NCBI GenBank assembly: GCA_964353355.1
Contig: CAYGVT010000155.1
Coordinates: 1-46,979, forward strand
DNA from: CAYGVT01 sp964353355
GTDB taxonomy: Archaea > Thermoplasmatota > DTKX01 > GCA-020343715
Reading direction: 5' to 3'
DNA: 46,979 bases
The notes below the pieces were generated by a model that did no database searches, was not told where the DNA came from, and saw only the letters and a list, made by a program, of their open reading frames with translations. A program made the position numbers and the translations under genes. Position 1 is the first letter of the stretch. Every line of letters begins with the position of its first letter. Shown one piece after another: positions 1 through 8,475 of the stretch.

Positions 1-1
1 G

Positions 2-1000
2 CTCCTCGGCGAGAGCCTCTCGGCTTTCCACCGGCGCCTGCTCGACAGCCCCTTCGAGGCGATCGATCTTGGGTTCAGGTACGAGAAGGAGACGAACACG
101 GTCATCGGCCCCAGCTACCAGGCCCTTTGGCACTTCGGCAATGTCAGGTTCGACGTCGAGGAGCTGGACGCGCTCCTCGACGCGCTCGCCCACGAGAACG
201 CGAGGCTCGGGCAGCGCCTGGGCCTCGGCATCGGGGAGCGGACGGCCACGGATGCCACGCCCATCGAGACGTGCCGCGACGACCCGACGGGCACCTGGAA
301 CGGGCACTACAAGAGGCGCATGGTGAAGCTCGTGCTCACGCAGGACGTGGGAACGTGGCTGCCCCTGGCATGGAAGGTCATCGGAGGCACGCAGAGCGAG
401 GGCGACATCCTCATCGAGATGCTCGAGAAGGCGAGGGGGCGGCTCGGCCAGGGAGCGATGGACGAGACGTTCTTCGACGGCGGCTTCGCGAGCAACGAGA
501 ACCTGGCGAGGGTGGCGGTGCTCCTCGGGCTGAGGGCGCGGTACAACATCTCGGAGGGCTGGGTCGGGAACGTGAGGTTCCCCCGCGACGGGCCAGGGGC
601 GGGGGAGCGGAGCCCCGCGGAGGAGGTCGAGCGGCTCTACGAGGAGCGGTGGGAGGAGGGCTGGTACCGCCCCGGGGCGTCGCTCGAGTACAAGATGCAG
701 TGCCTCGTGAGGGCGGGGGAGTGCGAGGCGGTGGCGATGCACTTCCGCAACGCGTACATCGCGGCGTACGAGGAGGCCCCGGAGGGCACGCTGGACGAGT
801 ACCACGTGCGCAACAACATCGAGGCCGAGAACGGGCATCTCAAGGAGCACTACGACCTCGAGCGGGGTCTGAACGTTGTCGGGGAGCGGGCGATATCACG
901 CCATCTGCTCTGGACGCTGATCGCGGCGCACATCGTGGCGATGGTGCGTCTCCAGCACGGGGTGAAGCGCAACCTGCTCTCGACCACGCACATCCTGTAG
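2..1000 (+). CDS. DDE transposase, 5' end cut by window edge
   Basis: The reading frame is already open at base 2 and runs 332 codons to TAG, so the start lies outside the window. The protein looks like a cut-and-paste DDE transposase of the IS4/IS5 type. A first acidic residue sits in ATDATPIE near residue 84, a second region is DETFFDGGFAS, and a C-terminal Glu motif is NNIEAENGHLKEH, matching the DDE triad order. NGHYKRRMVKLVL between the first two is the usual beta-strand stretch. No frameshift is visible in the part present. The exact IS family cannot be named without a search. Terminal inverted repeats were not identified in the 160 bases downstream. Internal ATG starts such as base 320 would remove the first catalytic Asp and are not the real start. 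Confidence 0.8.
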   Translation, partial: LLGESLSAFHRRLLDSPFEAIDLGFRYEKETNTVIGPSYQALWHFGNVRFDVEELDALLDALAHENARLGQRLGLGIGERTATDATPIETCRDDPTGTWNGHYKRRMVKLVLTQDVGTWLPLAWKVIGGTQSEGDILIEMLEKARGRLGQGAMDETFFDGGFASNENLARVAVLLGLRARYNISEGWVGNVRFPRDGPGAGERSPAEEVERLYEERWEEGWYRPGASLEYKMQCLVRAGECEAVAMHFRNAYIAAYEEAPEGTLDEYHVRNNIEAENGHLKEHYDLERGLNVVGERAISRHLLWTLIAAHIVAMVRLQHGVKRNLLSTTHIL

Positions 1001-1162
1001 ACAAGGAAAACGAGATATCAGGTTCGGATTTACGAGGTGGCCACAATGTAATCTCCAATAGATTCGAGGGGCGATTGGAAGGGCCCGGATTGTACCGGGG
1101 CGTAGGGCCAAACTTAAGAACCCCGATGGGCATATCAGGGCCGTTCGTTCCGGGGTAAGTGG

Positions 1163-1882
1163 ATGTCTCCCGTTCACGAGCCAGAGGCAGACATGGGTGG
1201 CGCCGAGGGGCCCGATGTCCCGCGCCCGACGGACCTGTCGAAGGCCGCGATGCTCAGGCTCAAGGGCGACAGGTGCGTCCGCGACGGCGACCTCCGCAAG
1301 GCCGTGCGGCACTACCAAAAGACGCTGCGTCTCAACCCCCATGACCACGTCACCTGGAACAACATGGGCGTCGCGCTCGCGCGCGTGGGCGAGGTCAAGG
1401 AGGCCATCGACTGCTACACCTCCGCGCTCAAGCTCAAGCCCCACTACGAGAAGGCCTGGTACAACAAGGGCAAGGCCTTCCAGCAGCTGGGGATGTACCA
1501 AGGGGCGCTGGTGTGCTACGGGAGCGTCCTCAAGATAAACCCCAAGGCGACCTCGGCCTGGATAAACATGGGCGTCGTCCACCGCGAGATGGGCTCGTAC
1601 GAGCGGGCGCTCGAGTGCTACGAGCGCGCGCTCGAGATGAACCCGGCCTCGGCCGTGGCGTGGAACAACCTGGGCGTGCTGCTCAGCCGCACCGGCAACC
1701 TCAAGCGCGCGCTGCAGTGCCTCAACAAGTCGCTCGAGTGCGACCCCGGCCTTGAGGAGGCCGAGGAGGAGCGCGAGCGTGTCATCTCGAGGATGGGGGC
1801 CCAGAGGGACGCGCCTCTGCCCGATCAGACCACGGGCACGAACGAGACGGGCGAGTCGGGCGCCGAGTTGAAGTCGATGTAG
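1163..1882 (+). CDS. TPR-repeat protein
   Basis: This 239-residue protein carries five consecutive tetratricopeptide repeats, from about residue 27 to 197. Each has the 34-residue pattern with W/Y, G, Y and a terminal NP or KP (for example AWNNLGVLLSRTGNLKRAL). Such repeats form a helical solenoid for protein-protein contacts. There is no signal peptide or membrane segment, so it is probably cytoplasmic. The C-terminal 40 residues are polar and probably disordered. ATG at 1163 follows GGGGT at 1152-1156. Possible TATA elements are at 1111-1120 and 1129-1137, so the promoter is uncertain. Its last 58 bases overlap the 3' end of the convergent ATPase gene. The partner is unknown. Confidence 0.85.
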   Translation: MSPVHEPEADMGGAEGPDVPRPTDLSKAAMLRLKGDRCVRDGDLRKAVRHYQKTLRLNPHDHVTWNNMGVALARVGEVKEAIDCYTSALKLKPHYEKAWYNKGKAFQQLGMYQGALVCYGSVLKINPKATSAWINMGVVHREMGSYERALECYERALEMNPASAVAWNNLGVLLSRTGNLKRALQCLNKSLECDPGLEEAEEERERVISRMGAQRDAPLPDQTTGTNETGESGAELKSM

Positions 1883-3384
1883 AGTATCTCGGTCTCGGGC
1901 TCGACACCGTATAGGACGAACGAGTTGTTTAAGCGCGCGAGCCGTAGGTGGATGTCCGACGCGTTCGCCACCCGCTGCGTCACGTCGCCCAGCCCGGGCT
2001 TGGCCACCGACAGCAGCACGCCGCCGTCGGCCCTGACGGACTCGGACACGAGCGAGATGACCTCCCTGTAGGCCTCCTCGCCGAAGCGCGACTCCTGGGT
2101 CTCGAGGCCCACGAGCCGCAGCGCGCCCGCGCCCGTGCGGTCGTGCAGCGCGCGCGCGGCCTTGTCCCAGATGCCGAAGTCCTTGAGCGCGTCTTGGTAC
2201 TCCAGCGCGACTATGTAGGGCTTGGTCTGCTCGCGCGAGGGGTTGATCTTCTCCGCCACGCGCATGAAGTCGTTGACCAGCGCCTCCTCGACCATCCTGG
2301 AGTAGAGCCGGTGGTAGTCGTCCGCGGTCTCGCCGCCCTCGGGGACGATGAGCACGCCGCGGCGCCTGGCAAGGAAGTTGGCGGCCATCGGCGTGGTGAT
2401 GACGCTCACGACGTCGTTGGGCACCGAGGGCCCGACCTCGAGCAGCGCCGACGAGCCCACGGGGATGCCGCCGCCCAGGATGGCGTCGAGCGCGTCGTGG
2501 CCGGTGGAGAAAGTCCCCTGGCGCTCAGGGCCAGGTACGAACGCGCCCCTCAGGGCGCGCGCGTGCGGCGTCGAGGGGGACAGCGCGCGGAAGTGACCGC
2601 CGTGGAGCGTGAACAGCCACCGCGACTGGCGCAGCGGGATGCCTCGTAGCTTCAGTATCTCGACCTCGCGTGTGAGGTGCCCGTCGTGCTCGCCACGCGA
2701 CAGCGAGACCGCGCCGTCGACCAGGAAGTCGAGCGTGTTGTCGCCCTTGCCCTCGATGACGGCGATGACGGTGATGTTCGTCCCCTCGACGAGGTCCTTC
2801 TGGAGCGCGCCCATTATCTTGGTCACCGGCGCCTCCGACCGCTCGGCCAGGCCCTCGAGGCTGTCGACGATGACGTAGCAGCTCGCGGGCAGCTTGCGCT
2901 CGAGCCGGTCGTAGAGCTTCTGCAGGTCGGTCAGGGGGTAGTCCTGGCAGAGCATCTCCAGGCGGTCCCGGACGACCTGGCGCTTGGGCTCCTTGTCGGG
3001 ATAGAGCGTCTTGAGGAAGTCGCGCGACGCGGCGAGGATCTCCCCCTTCTCGGCGACCTCCAGGAGCTCCGCCTGCGAGGGGGTGGCCTTCATGATGCGG
3101 AGCATCTCCTTGGACGCGTCCAGGATGCTCTCGCGCCACTCCTTCTCCTGGAGCCACTTGAAGTGGCTGTAGAGCGCGGAATCGGAAACGCGCGTCGAGA
3201 GGTACATCGACGTCTCGAGGGGCAGCGTCTCCTCCATGAGCTGGAGCACGAAGGTTGTCTTGCCAGTGCCCGAGCTGCCCTTGACGAGCAGCGAGCGCGC
3301 AGACGGCTCGGCCAAGAACTCCCGGACTGGCCCGGGTATCCCGGACGGCTTAGGGGGGCTGTCCCCTACCACCAATTCGTGCAC
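1825..3384 (-). CDS. Tandem RecA-superfamily (KaiC/GvpD-like) ATPase
   Basis: This 519-residue protein has two RecA-like halves. The first has an intact Walker A, GSSGTGKTT (residues 36-44, Lys42), and a hydrophobic Walker B strand ending in Asp (CYVIVDSLEGLAE). The second half starts near FSTGHDALDAILGGGIP, a KaiC-style entry motif, but its P-loop position reads GPSVPNDV and has lost GKT. This tandem layout, with one active and one decayed site, resembles archaeal GvpD/KaiC-type regulatory ATPases. The ORF stays open much further upstream as an antisense shadow of the helicase gene. I chose GTG at 3384 because a TATA box lies about 27 bases upstream, which places the start at the predicted transcript end (leaderless). 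Length and fold are secure; the cellular role is not. Confidence 0.72.
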   Translation of the reverse strand: MHELVVGDSPPKPSGIPGPVREFLAEPSARSLLVKGSSGTGKTTFVLQLMEETLPLETSMYLSTRVSDSALYSHFKWLQEKEWRESILDASKEMLRIMKATPSQAELLEVAEKGEILAASRDFLKTLYPDKEPKRQVVRDRLEMLCQDYPLTDLQKLYDRLERKLPASCYVIVDSLEGLAERSEAPVTKIMGALQKDLVEGTNITVIAVIEGKGDNTLDFLVDGAVSLSRGEHDGHLTREVEILKLRGIPLRQSRWLFTLHGGHFRALSPSTPHARALRGAFVPGPERQGTFSTGHDALDAILGGGIPVGSSALLEVGPSVPNDVVSVITTPMAANFLARRRGVLIVPEGGETADDYHRLYSRMVEEALVNDFMRVAEKINPSREQTKPYIVALEYQDALKDFGIWDKAARALHDRTGAGALRLVGLETQESRFGEEAYREVISLVSESVRADGGVLLSVAKPGLGDVTQRVANASDIHLRLARLNNSFVLYGVEPETEILYIDFNSAPDSPVSFVPVV

Positions 3385-3404
3385 CCAGTGTGCGTAGGGC
3401 TGGA

Positions 3405-3416
3405 CGATATTTAATG
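3405..3416 (-). promoter_or_regulatory. TATA box for the RecA-like ATPase gene
   Basis: On the minus strand the sequence reads CATTAAATATCG. Its centre is about 27 bases upstream of the GTG at 3384, the normal archaeal TATA-to-start distance for a leaderless transcript. It also argues against any upstream start. Confidence 0.6.
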
Positions 3417-3551
3417 CTTGCCATCCAATTCTCAGGGCCGCGTAGGCAAGCCAGCAGCCGCGGACCGGGCGTTCTTGTCGGGTGCGAGCGAACGGGGGCG
3501 CGGAGGGGCCCGGCCGTACGGTCCGACGGGGCGTCGACGGCGCTCCCGGGC

Positions 3552-6434
3552 TCAGTCCCAGAACCGCTTGGTGCGCGCGTAGAGGACCTCCTCGGCGAGC
3601 AGCGCCTTGAGGAACTCCTCCTCGGTCGGGTATCGCATCGCGAGCACCTTGCCCGCCTTGGCGGGGCCCACTCCTCGCGCGCTGAGCGCCATTATGCCCC
3701 GCCTGCCGTGGCCCCACACCAGGTTCGCGTTCGTGAGCAGGCGTCTGACGTGCGAGCGCTGCGCCTCGTCGAGGTCGCCGGACCTGCGCCTGCGCAGGAG
3801 CGCGAGGTCGTCCTCGGCCGACCGTGGGTGCAGCGCGGCCAGCATGACCGACCCGCACCTGGGGCACTCGAGGTCCTCGTCGACCACCTCGCGCACGACC
3901 TTCTTGCGGTGCGAGCCGCACGCGGTGCACGCGAGCACGACGCGCTCGTCCTCCAGCCGGTGGCGCATGGCGGTGATGATGGCCTCGGAGGCGCGGTCGG
4001 GCGCGACGAGCTCCCGGATGGACTGCTGGCCGAGCAATCCTATGGGCGACAGGCCCGAGGGCGACAGCGCGATGCGGCCCTCCCGCACCCCCCGCAGCAC
4101 CCACTGCGCGCCCTCCACGTCCATCTTCTCGTGGAGTACCTTGTCGACGACCTCGCGCATGAGCACGGTCCCCTCGAACGAGTCCATGAGGCGGCCGAGC
4201 CCCACGCGGCGGTGGTCGGCCCCGCGCTCGATGATGCCGAACTTGCGCGCGACGTGGAAGAGCTGCCACCGCAGTATGGGGGACCGGCGCAGCACGAGGC
4301 GCATGAACGAGGGGAGCGATTCGGGGTCGAGGCTGCGCAGCATCTCGATGACCCCCTCCGGCGACACGCGCCGGGGCATCTCGAGCATGATGCGGTAGGG
4401 GTCGGTCCTGATGCCCACCGACGCGCCGAACCGCGCGGAGGCGAGCGAGGCCATGGCCCTCCCGAGGGTCTCGTTGACGCGCGAGCCGAAGCACGCGTTG
4501 ACGATGACGGTCGCGTCCTCGACCTCGACTGTGACCTCGCGGTCGGTCGGCATCGGGTGGGACGCGCGCTGGGCGCGCAGGTGCCCCAGGAACTCCTCGC
4601 GCGTCGCGCGGTCGCAGGGGTAGTCCGCGAGGTCCGCCCCGGCGCGCATGCGGCCGACCTCCTGCGCCACCTCGAACGGCACGGGCAGGTCCTCCCCCAC
4701 CCAGCTTGGGATGGCCCCGAGGTCGGACGAGCGCTCGACGATGATGGAGTCCTCGTCCAGGTCGACGATGAGCCAGGGCACGCCCTTGACGATGAACCTG
4801 GCCGCGGGCTCGGCGTAGTTGGCCACGAACGCCTCGTCGAGCGTGCCGATGAACGTGCGGCCCGCGATGTCGACCACGGCGAACGAGCGCTCGTCGGGGA
4901 TCATGGAGATGTTGTCCTGGAAGTACCGGCGCGACGACCTGCGCGGGCCGAACCTCCCCCCCTCGCGCCACAGCACGCGGACGTTCGAGAGGAGCGCCAG
5001 CACCGACTCGAACTCCTCCCAGGTCAGGTCCCAGAAGACGTAGGCGCGCCTTATGGTCTCGTAGAACGCGCGCTCGTCCCAGTCGCCGTGCTCCAGCGTG
5101 GCGGCCACGAGCTGGTTGGCGAGCACGGACAGGGGCCTGCCGCGCACGCGCGTGGGCTCGAGCTCGCCCTCGAGCGCGCGCCGGACGATAGCGAGCGCCT
5201 CCGCGATGTCGTCGGGGTTGGTCGCGATGACGGTCCCCCGGGACGTCTCGTAGGCGCGGTGGGACGCGCGCCCCACGCGCTGCACGAGCCGCGCGACCTG
5301 CCGGGGCGAGTTGTACTGGATGACGAAGTCCGCGTGGCCCACGTCGATGCCGAGCTCCAGGGAGCTCGTGCAGATGAGCCCCCGCAGGCGGCCGCCCTTG
5401 AAGTCGTCCTCCATCGCCACGCGCACGTCGCGCGAGAGCGAGCCGTGGTGGATGCCGACCTCGGAGGAGGCCTCCTCGGGGTCGCCGCCCTCTGCCTCCA
5501 TCAGCACCCTGAGCCTCGACGCGAGGATCTCGGCCGTGTCGCGCGTGTTGACGAACCACAGGGTCGCCCTGTGCTCGCGCACGATGCGGCGCGACTCGAG
5601 CAGGCACCGCACGCCCTTGTGGTCCGTGCGCAGCGCGTCGCGCAGCTCGGCGTCCGCCTCGGCCCCCGCCCCCGCCCCGGCACCCGCCCCCGCACCGCCC
5701 CCCACCTGGGGGCTGAGCACGTCGATGTCGAGCAGCTTGCGCACGTCCACGACCTCGACCGTGACCGCGCGCTCGCGGCCGCGCGCGTCCCTGCCGGCCA
5801 CGAACCTGCGCACGCGCTCTGGCGAGCCCACGGTCGCGGAGAGCGCGACGCGCTGGAACTCGCGGCCCGTGATGTCCACGAGCCTCTCGAGGGCGACGGC
5901 CAGCTGCGCCCCGCGCTCGTCCGAGGCGAGCTCGTGCACCTCGTCCACGACTACCGCGCGGACCTGCGCGAGCGCGCGTCGCAGCAGCTTGCCCGTGAAC
6001 ATCACCTGCAGCGTCTCGGGCGTGGTGATGAGCACGTGTGGCGGCGAGCGGGCCTGGCGCATCCGCTCGGACTGGGGCGTGTCCGAGTGCCGCACGCCGA
6101 CGGCCACGCCCAGCGCGCGGCCCATGAGCGCGATGCGGCGCAGCATGTCGCGGTTGAGCGCGCGCAGGGGCGTCACGTAGAGGAGCTGGAAGCCCTTATC
6201 GGCCTCCGGTTCCTTGGACGAGATGCGGGCGATGAGCCTGTCCAGCAGCGGCAGGACGACGGCCTCCGTCTTGCCCATCCCCGTGGGCGCGACGAGCAGC
6301 ACGTGCTCGCCCGCGAGCACGTGCGGGAGGGCCGCCTGCTGCGCCTCCGTGGGCGTCGTGATGCCCAGCTCGGGCAGCAGCGCCCGCACGCGCGGCGAGA
6401 GGCGGTCGAACGGGGGGACGGGGTGACTGGCCAT
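3552..6434 (-). CDS. lhr: Lhr-family superfamily 2 DNA helicase
   Basis: This 960-residue helicase has an N-terminal Q-like region (ITTPTEAQQAALP), Walker A APTGMGKTE, a DEVH box (VVVDEVHELASDERGAQ), SAT as motif III (ALSATVGSP) and a RecA2 half with LELGIDVG and QRVGRASHR. A long Lhr-type C-terminal region follows. Near the C-terminus lies a four-Cys zinc-binding knuckle (CTACGSH and CPRCGSV). Lhr proteins are 3'-5' ATP-dependent helicases linked to recombination and repair. ATG at 6434 is preceded by a TATA-like element; the open frame continues upstream to 6581 but that part lies outside the predicted transcript. An Ala-Gly-rich linker, encoded by a C/G-only tandem repeat at about 5650-5705, separates the two RecA domains. 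The long plus-strand ORFs opposite this gene are shadows. Confidence 0.9.
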   Translation of the reverse strand: MASHPVPPFDRLSPRVRALLPELGITTPTEAQQAALPHVLAGEHVLLVAPTGMGKTEAVVLPLLDRLIARISSKEPEADKGFQLLYVTPLRALNRDMLRRIALMGRALGVAVGVRHSDTPQSERMRQARSPPHVLITTPETLQVMFTGKLLRRALAQVRAVVVDEVHELASDERGAQLAVALERLVDITGREFQRVALSATVGSPERVRRFVAGRDARGRERAVTVEVVDVRKLLDIDVLSPQVGGGAGAGAGAGAGAEADAELRDALRTDHKGVRCLLESRRIVREHRATLWFVNTRDTAEILASRLRVLMEAEGGDPEEASSEVGIHHGSLSRDVRVAMEDDFKGGRLRGLICTSSLELGIDVGHADFVIQYNSPRQVARLVQRVGRASHRAYETSRGTVIATNPDDIAEALAIVRRALEGELEPTRVRGRPLSVLANQLVAATLEHGDWDERAFYETIRRAYVFWDLTWEEFESVLALLSNVRVLWREGGRFGPRRSSRRYFQDNISMIPDERSFAVVDIAGRTFIGTLDEAFVANYAEPAARFIVKGVPWLIVDLDEDSIIVERSSDLGAIPSWVGEDLPVPFEVAQEVGRMRAGADLADYPCDRATREEFLGHLRAQRASHPMPTDREVTVEVEDATVIVNACFGSRVNETLGRAMASLASARFGASVGIRTDPYRIMLEMPRRVSPEGVIEMLRSLDPESLPSFMRLVLRRSPILRWQLFHVARKFGIIERGADHRRVGLGRLMDSFEGTVLMREVVDKVLHEKMDVEGAQWVLRGVREGRIALSPSGLSPIGLLGQQSIRELVAPDRASEAIITAMRHRLEDERVVLACTACGSHRKKVVREVVDEDLECPRCGSVMLAALHPRSAEDDLALLRRRRSGDLDEAQRSHVRRLLTNANLVWGHGRRGIMALSARGVGPAKAGKVLAMRYPTEEEFLKALLAEEVLYARTKRFWD

Positions 6435-6458
6435 GGGATGGGATGGGAGGGGGTGGCG

Positions 6459-6470
6459 GTACTTAAGCTT
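6459..6470 (-). promoter_or_regulatory. TATA-like element for lhr
   Basis: On the minus strand the sequence reads AAGCTTAAGTAC, centred about 30 bases upstream of ATG 6434. This implies a leader of only a few bases and supports that start over the longer open frame. Confidence 0.45.
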
Positions 6471-6573
6471 TAGGCCACGGGCCTGCCAGCATCCAGTTTT
6501 CCGGACCACCAAAACCTCAAGTACATCCCCCGCTGTACTCGGCCGCGCCCGGACACCCCCAGGATGTTCCCAG

Positions 6574-8475
6574 ATGGCCACGGCCGACCCCTACAGCTGG
6601 ACCGAGGGGGCCAAGCAGGCCTACCCCGAGAAGTTCGCCACCGAGGAGGCGATATTCCGCCACATCCGGGCCGGGGCCAAGATATTCATCTCCACCGCCT
6701 GCGCCGAGCCCCAGTACCTCGTGCGGGCGCTCATCAAGTACGTCGAGGAGCACCCCAAGGCGTTCTTCGACACCGAGGTCCTGCAGGTGTGGACGATGGG
6801 CGTCGCGCCCTACGCCGACGAGCAGTTCAAGCAGAACTTCCGCCACAACTCGTTCTTCATCGGCAACTCCACCCGCAAGGCCGTCAACGAGGGCCTCGCT
6901 GATTACACGTCTATCTTCCTCTCCGAGGTCCCCGGGCTCATAAGGAGCTCGCTCGTCGACATCGACGTCGCGCTCATCCAGACCTCCACCCCCGACGAGC
7001 ACGGCTACATGAGCCTCGGCGTGTCCGTGGACATCGTGAAGGCCGCCGTCGAGGACGCCGACCTGGTCATCGCGCAGGTCAACTCCGCGATGCCCCGCAC
7101 CCACGGCGACAGCTTCATCCACGTGGGCGAGTGCGACTACCTGATGCCCCACAACGAGCCCCTGCTCACCTTCGAGACCAAGGGCGCGGACAGGGTCGCG
7201 CAGGAGATGGGCGTCCACGTCGCGCGGCTCGTCAAGGACGGCGACACCATCCAGGTCGGCTACGGCTCCATCCCCAACGCCATCCTGGCCAAGCTCAAGG
7301 AGAAGCGGCACCTGGGCGTGCACACGGAACTGCTCTCCGACGGCATCGTCGACCTAATCAGGGCGGGCGTCGTGGACAACACCCGCAAGACCGTGAACCG
7401 GGGCAAGACGGTCGCCTCCTTCTGCATGGGCTCGCACGACACCTACCGGTTCGTCGACGACAACCCCGCGATGGAGTTCCGCACCATCGACTACACCAAC
7501 AACCCTCGCGTCATCGCGGACCATGACAACATGGTCGCCATCAACTCCGCCCTCGAGATCGACCTCACCGGCCAGGCCACGGCCGAGAGCATCGGCCGCA
7601 CGTTCTACTCCGGCATCGGGGGCCAGGCCGACTTCATGCGAGGCTCGGTCCTCAGCAAGGGCGGCAGGAGCATCCTGGCCATCCAGTCCACCGCCGAGGG
7701 CGGCGAGACCTCGCGCATCGTGCCCACCCTCTCCGAGGGCGCGGGCGTGACCCTCACCCGCGGCGATGTGCACTACGTCGTGACCGAGTACGGCATCGCC
7801 TACCTCCACGGGAAGAACACGCGCGAGCGCGCGATGGAGCTCATCGCCATCGCACACCCAAGGTTCCGCCCCTGGCTCATCCAGGAGGCCAAGCGGCTCA
7901 ACGTCATCTACAGGGACCAGGCGTACATCCCGGGCAAGCGCGGCGAGTACCCCGAGCACCTCGAGACCTTCCGCACGACCGAGGAGGGGCTCACCATCCT
8001 GCTCCGGCCCGTCAAGATATCTGACGAGCCCCTGCTCAAGGACTTCTTCTACCACCTCAGCGACCAGAGCATGTACAAGCGGTTCATCTCCACCCGCCGC
8101 GACATGCCGCACGAGCGGCTGCAGGAGTTCGTGGCCATCGACCACATGCAGGAGATGGTCATCCTCGCCACCATCGGCAGCGAGGAGAAGGAGACCGTGG
8201 TCGCCCTCGGCCAGTACGGCATCAACCAGGACGTGCACACCGCCGAGGTGGCGCTCGTCGTGCGCGACGACTTCCAGAACCTGGGCATAGGGCAGGAGGT
8301 CCTGTCCTACCTGACCCTCCTCGCGAAGAGGCAGGGCCTCCTGGGCTTCACGGCCGAGGTGCTCATCGAGAACATGGCGATGCTGCACCTGTTCGAGAAG
8401 CAGGGCTTCGACATCCAAAAGAGGAGCGAGGAGGGGGTCTACGAGCTGCAGATGGCGTTCGGGGGCGCGGGCTGA
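6574..8475 (+). CDS. Acetyl-CoA hydrolase/CoA-transferase fused to a GNAT acetyltransferase domain
   Basis: This 633-residue protein has two parts. Residues 1 to about 460 are an acetyl-CoA hydrolase / 4-hydroxybutyrate CoA-transferase-type enzyme, which moves CoA between acyl groups and carboxylates. GYGSIPNAIL and HTELLSDG are typical motifs; the Glu in the latter (about residue 252) is where I expect the catalytic glutamate. From about residue 475 a GNAT domain follows, with the acetyl-CoA-binding loop QNLGIGQE. This fusion is a known family architecture. The start is ATG 6574 (MATADPYSW); the frame is open to 6433, but that stretch overlaps the divergent lhr promoter. A weak TATA-like stretch lies at 6515-6526. 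It is the first gene of an acyl-CoA operon and its stop overlaps the next start by one base. Confidence 0.88.
   Translation: MATADPYSWTEGAKQAYPEKFATEEAIFRHIRAGAKIFISTACAEPQYLVRALIKYVEEHPKAFFDTEVLQVWTMGVAPYADEQFKQNFRHNSFFIGNSTRKAVNEGLADYTSIFLSEVPGLIRSSLVDIDVALIQTSTPDEHGYMSLGVSVDIVKAAVEDADLVIAQVNSAMPRTHGDSFIHVGECDYLMPHNEPLLTFETKGADRVAQEMGVHVARLVKDGDTIQVGYGSIPNAILAKLKEKRHLGVHTELLSDGIVDLIRAGVVDNTRKTVNRGKTVASFCMGSHDTYRFVDDNPAMEFRTIDYTNNPRVIADHDNMVAINSALEIDLTGQATAESIGRTFYSGIGGQADFMRGSVLSKGGRSILAIQSTAEGGETSRIVPTLSEGAGVTLTRGDVHYVVTEYGIAYLHGKNTRERAMELIAIAHPRFRPWLIQEAKRLNVIYRDQAYIPGKRGEYPEHLETFRTTEEGLTILLRPVKISDEPLLKDFFYHLSDQSMYKRFISTRRDMPHERLQEFVAIDHMQEMVILATIGSEEKETVVALGQYGINQDVHTAEVALVVRDDFQNLGIGQEVLSYLTLLAKRQGLLGFTAEVLIENMAMLHLFEKQGFDIQKRSEEGVYELQMAFGGAG

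Noticed and set aside
3385..5607. N-terminal extension of the RecA-like ATPase frame to base 5607
   Set aside because: That part is the alternate-frame shadow of lhr, and a TATA box lies just upstream of GTG 3384.
3390..6473. A 1027-codon open frame on the plus strand opposite the Lhr helicase
   Set aside because: It mirrors the helicase codons in a very GC-rich gene, is rich in Arg/Ala/His, has no domain, and the minus-strand gene has all helicase motifs.
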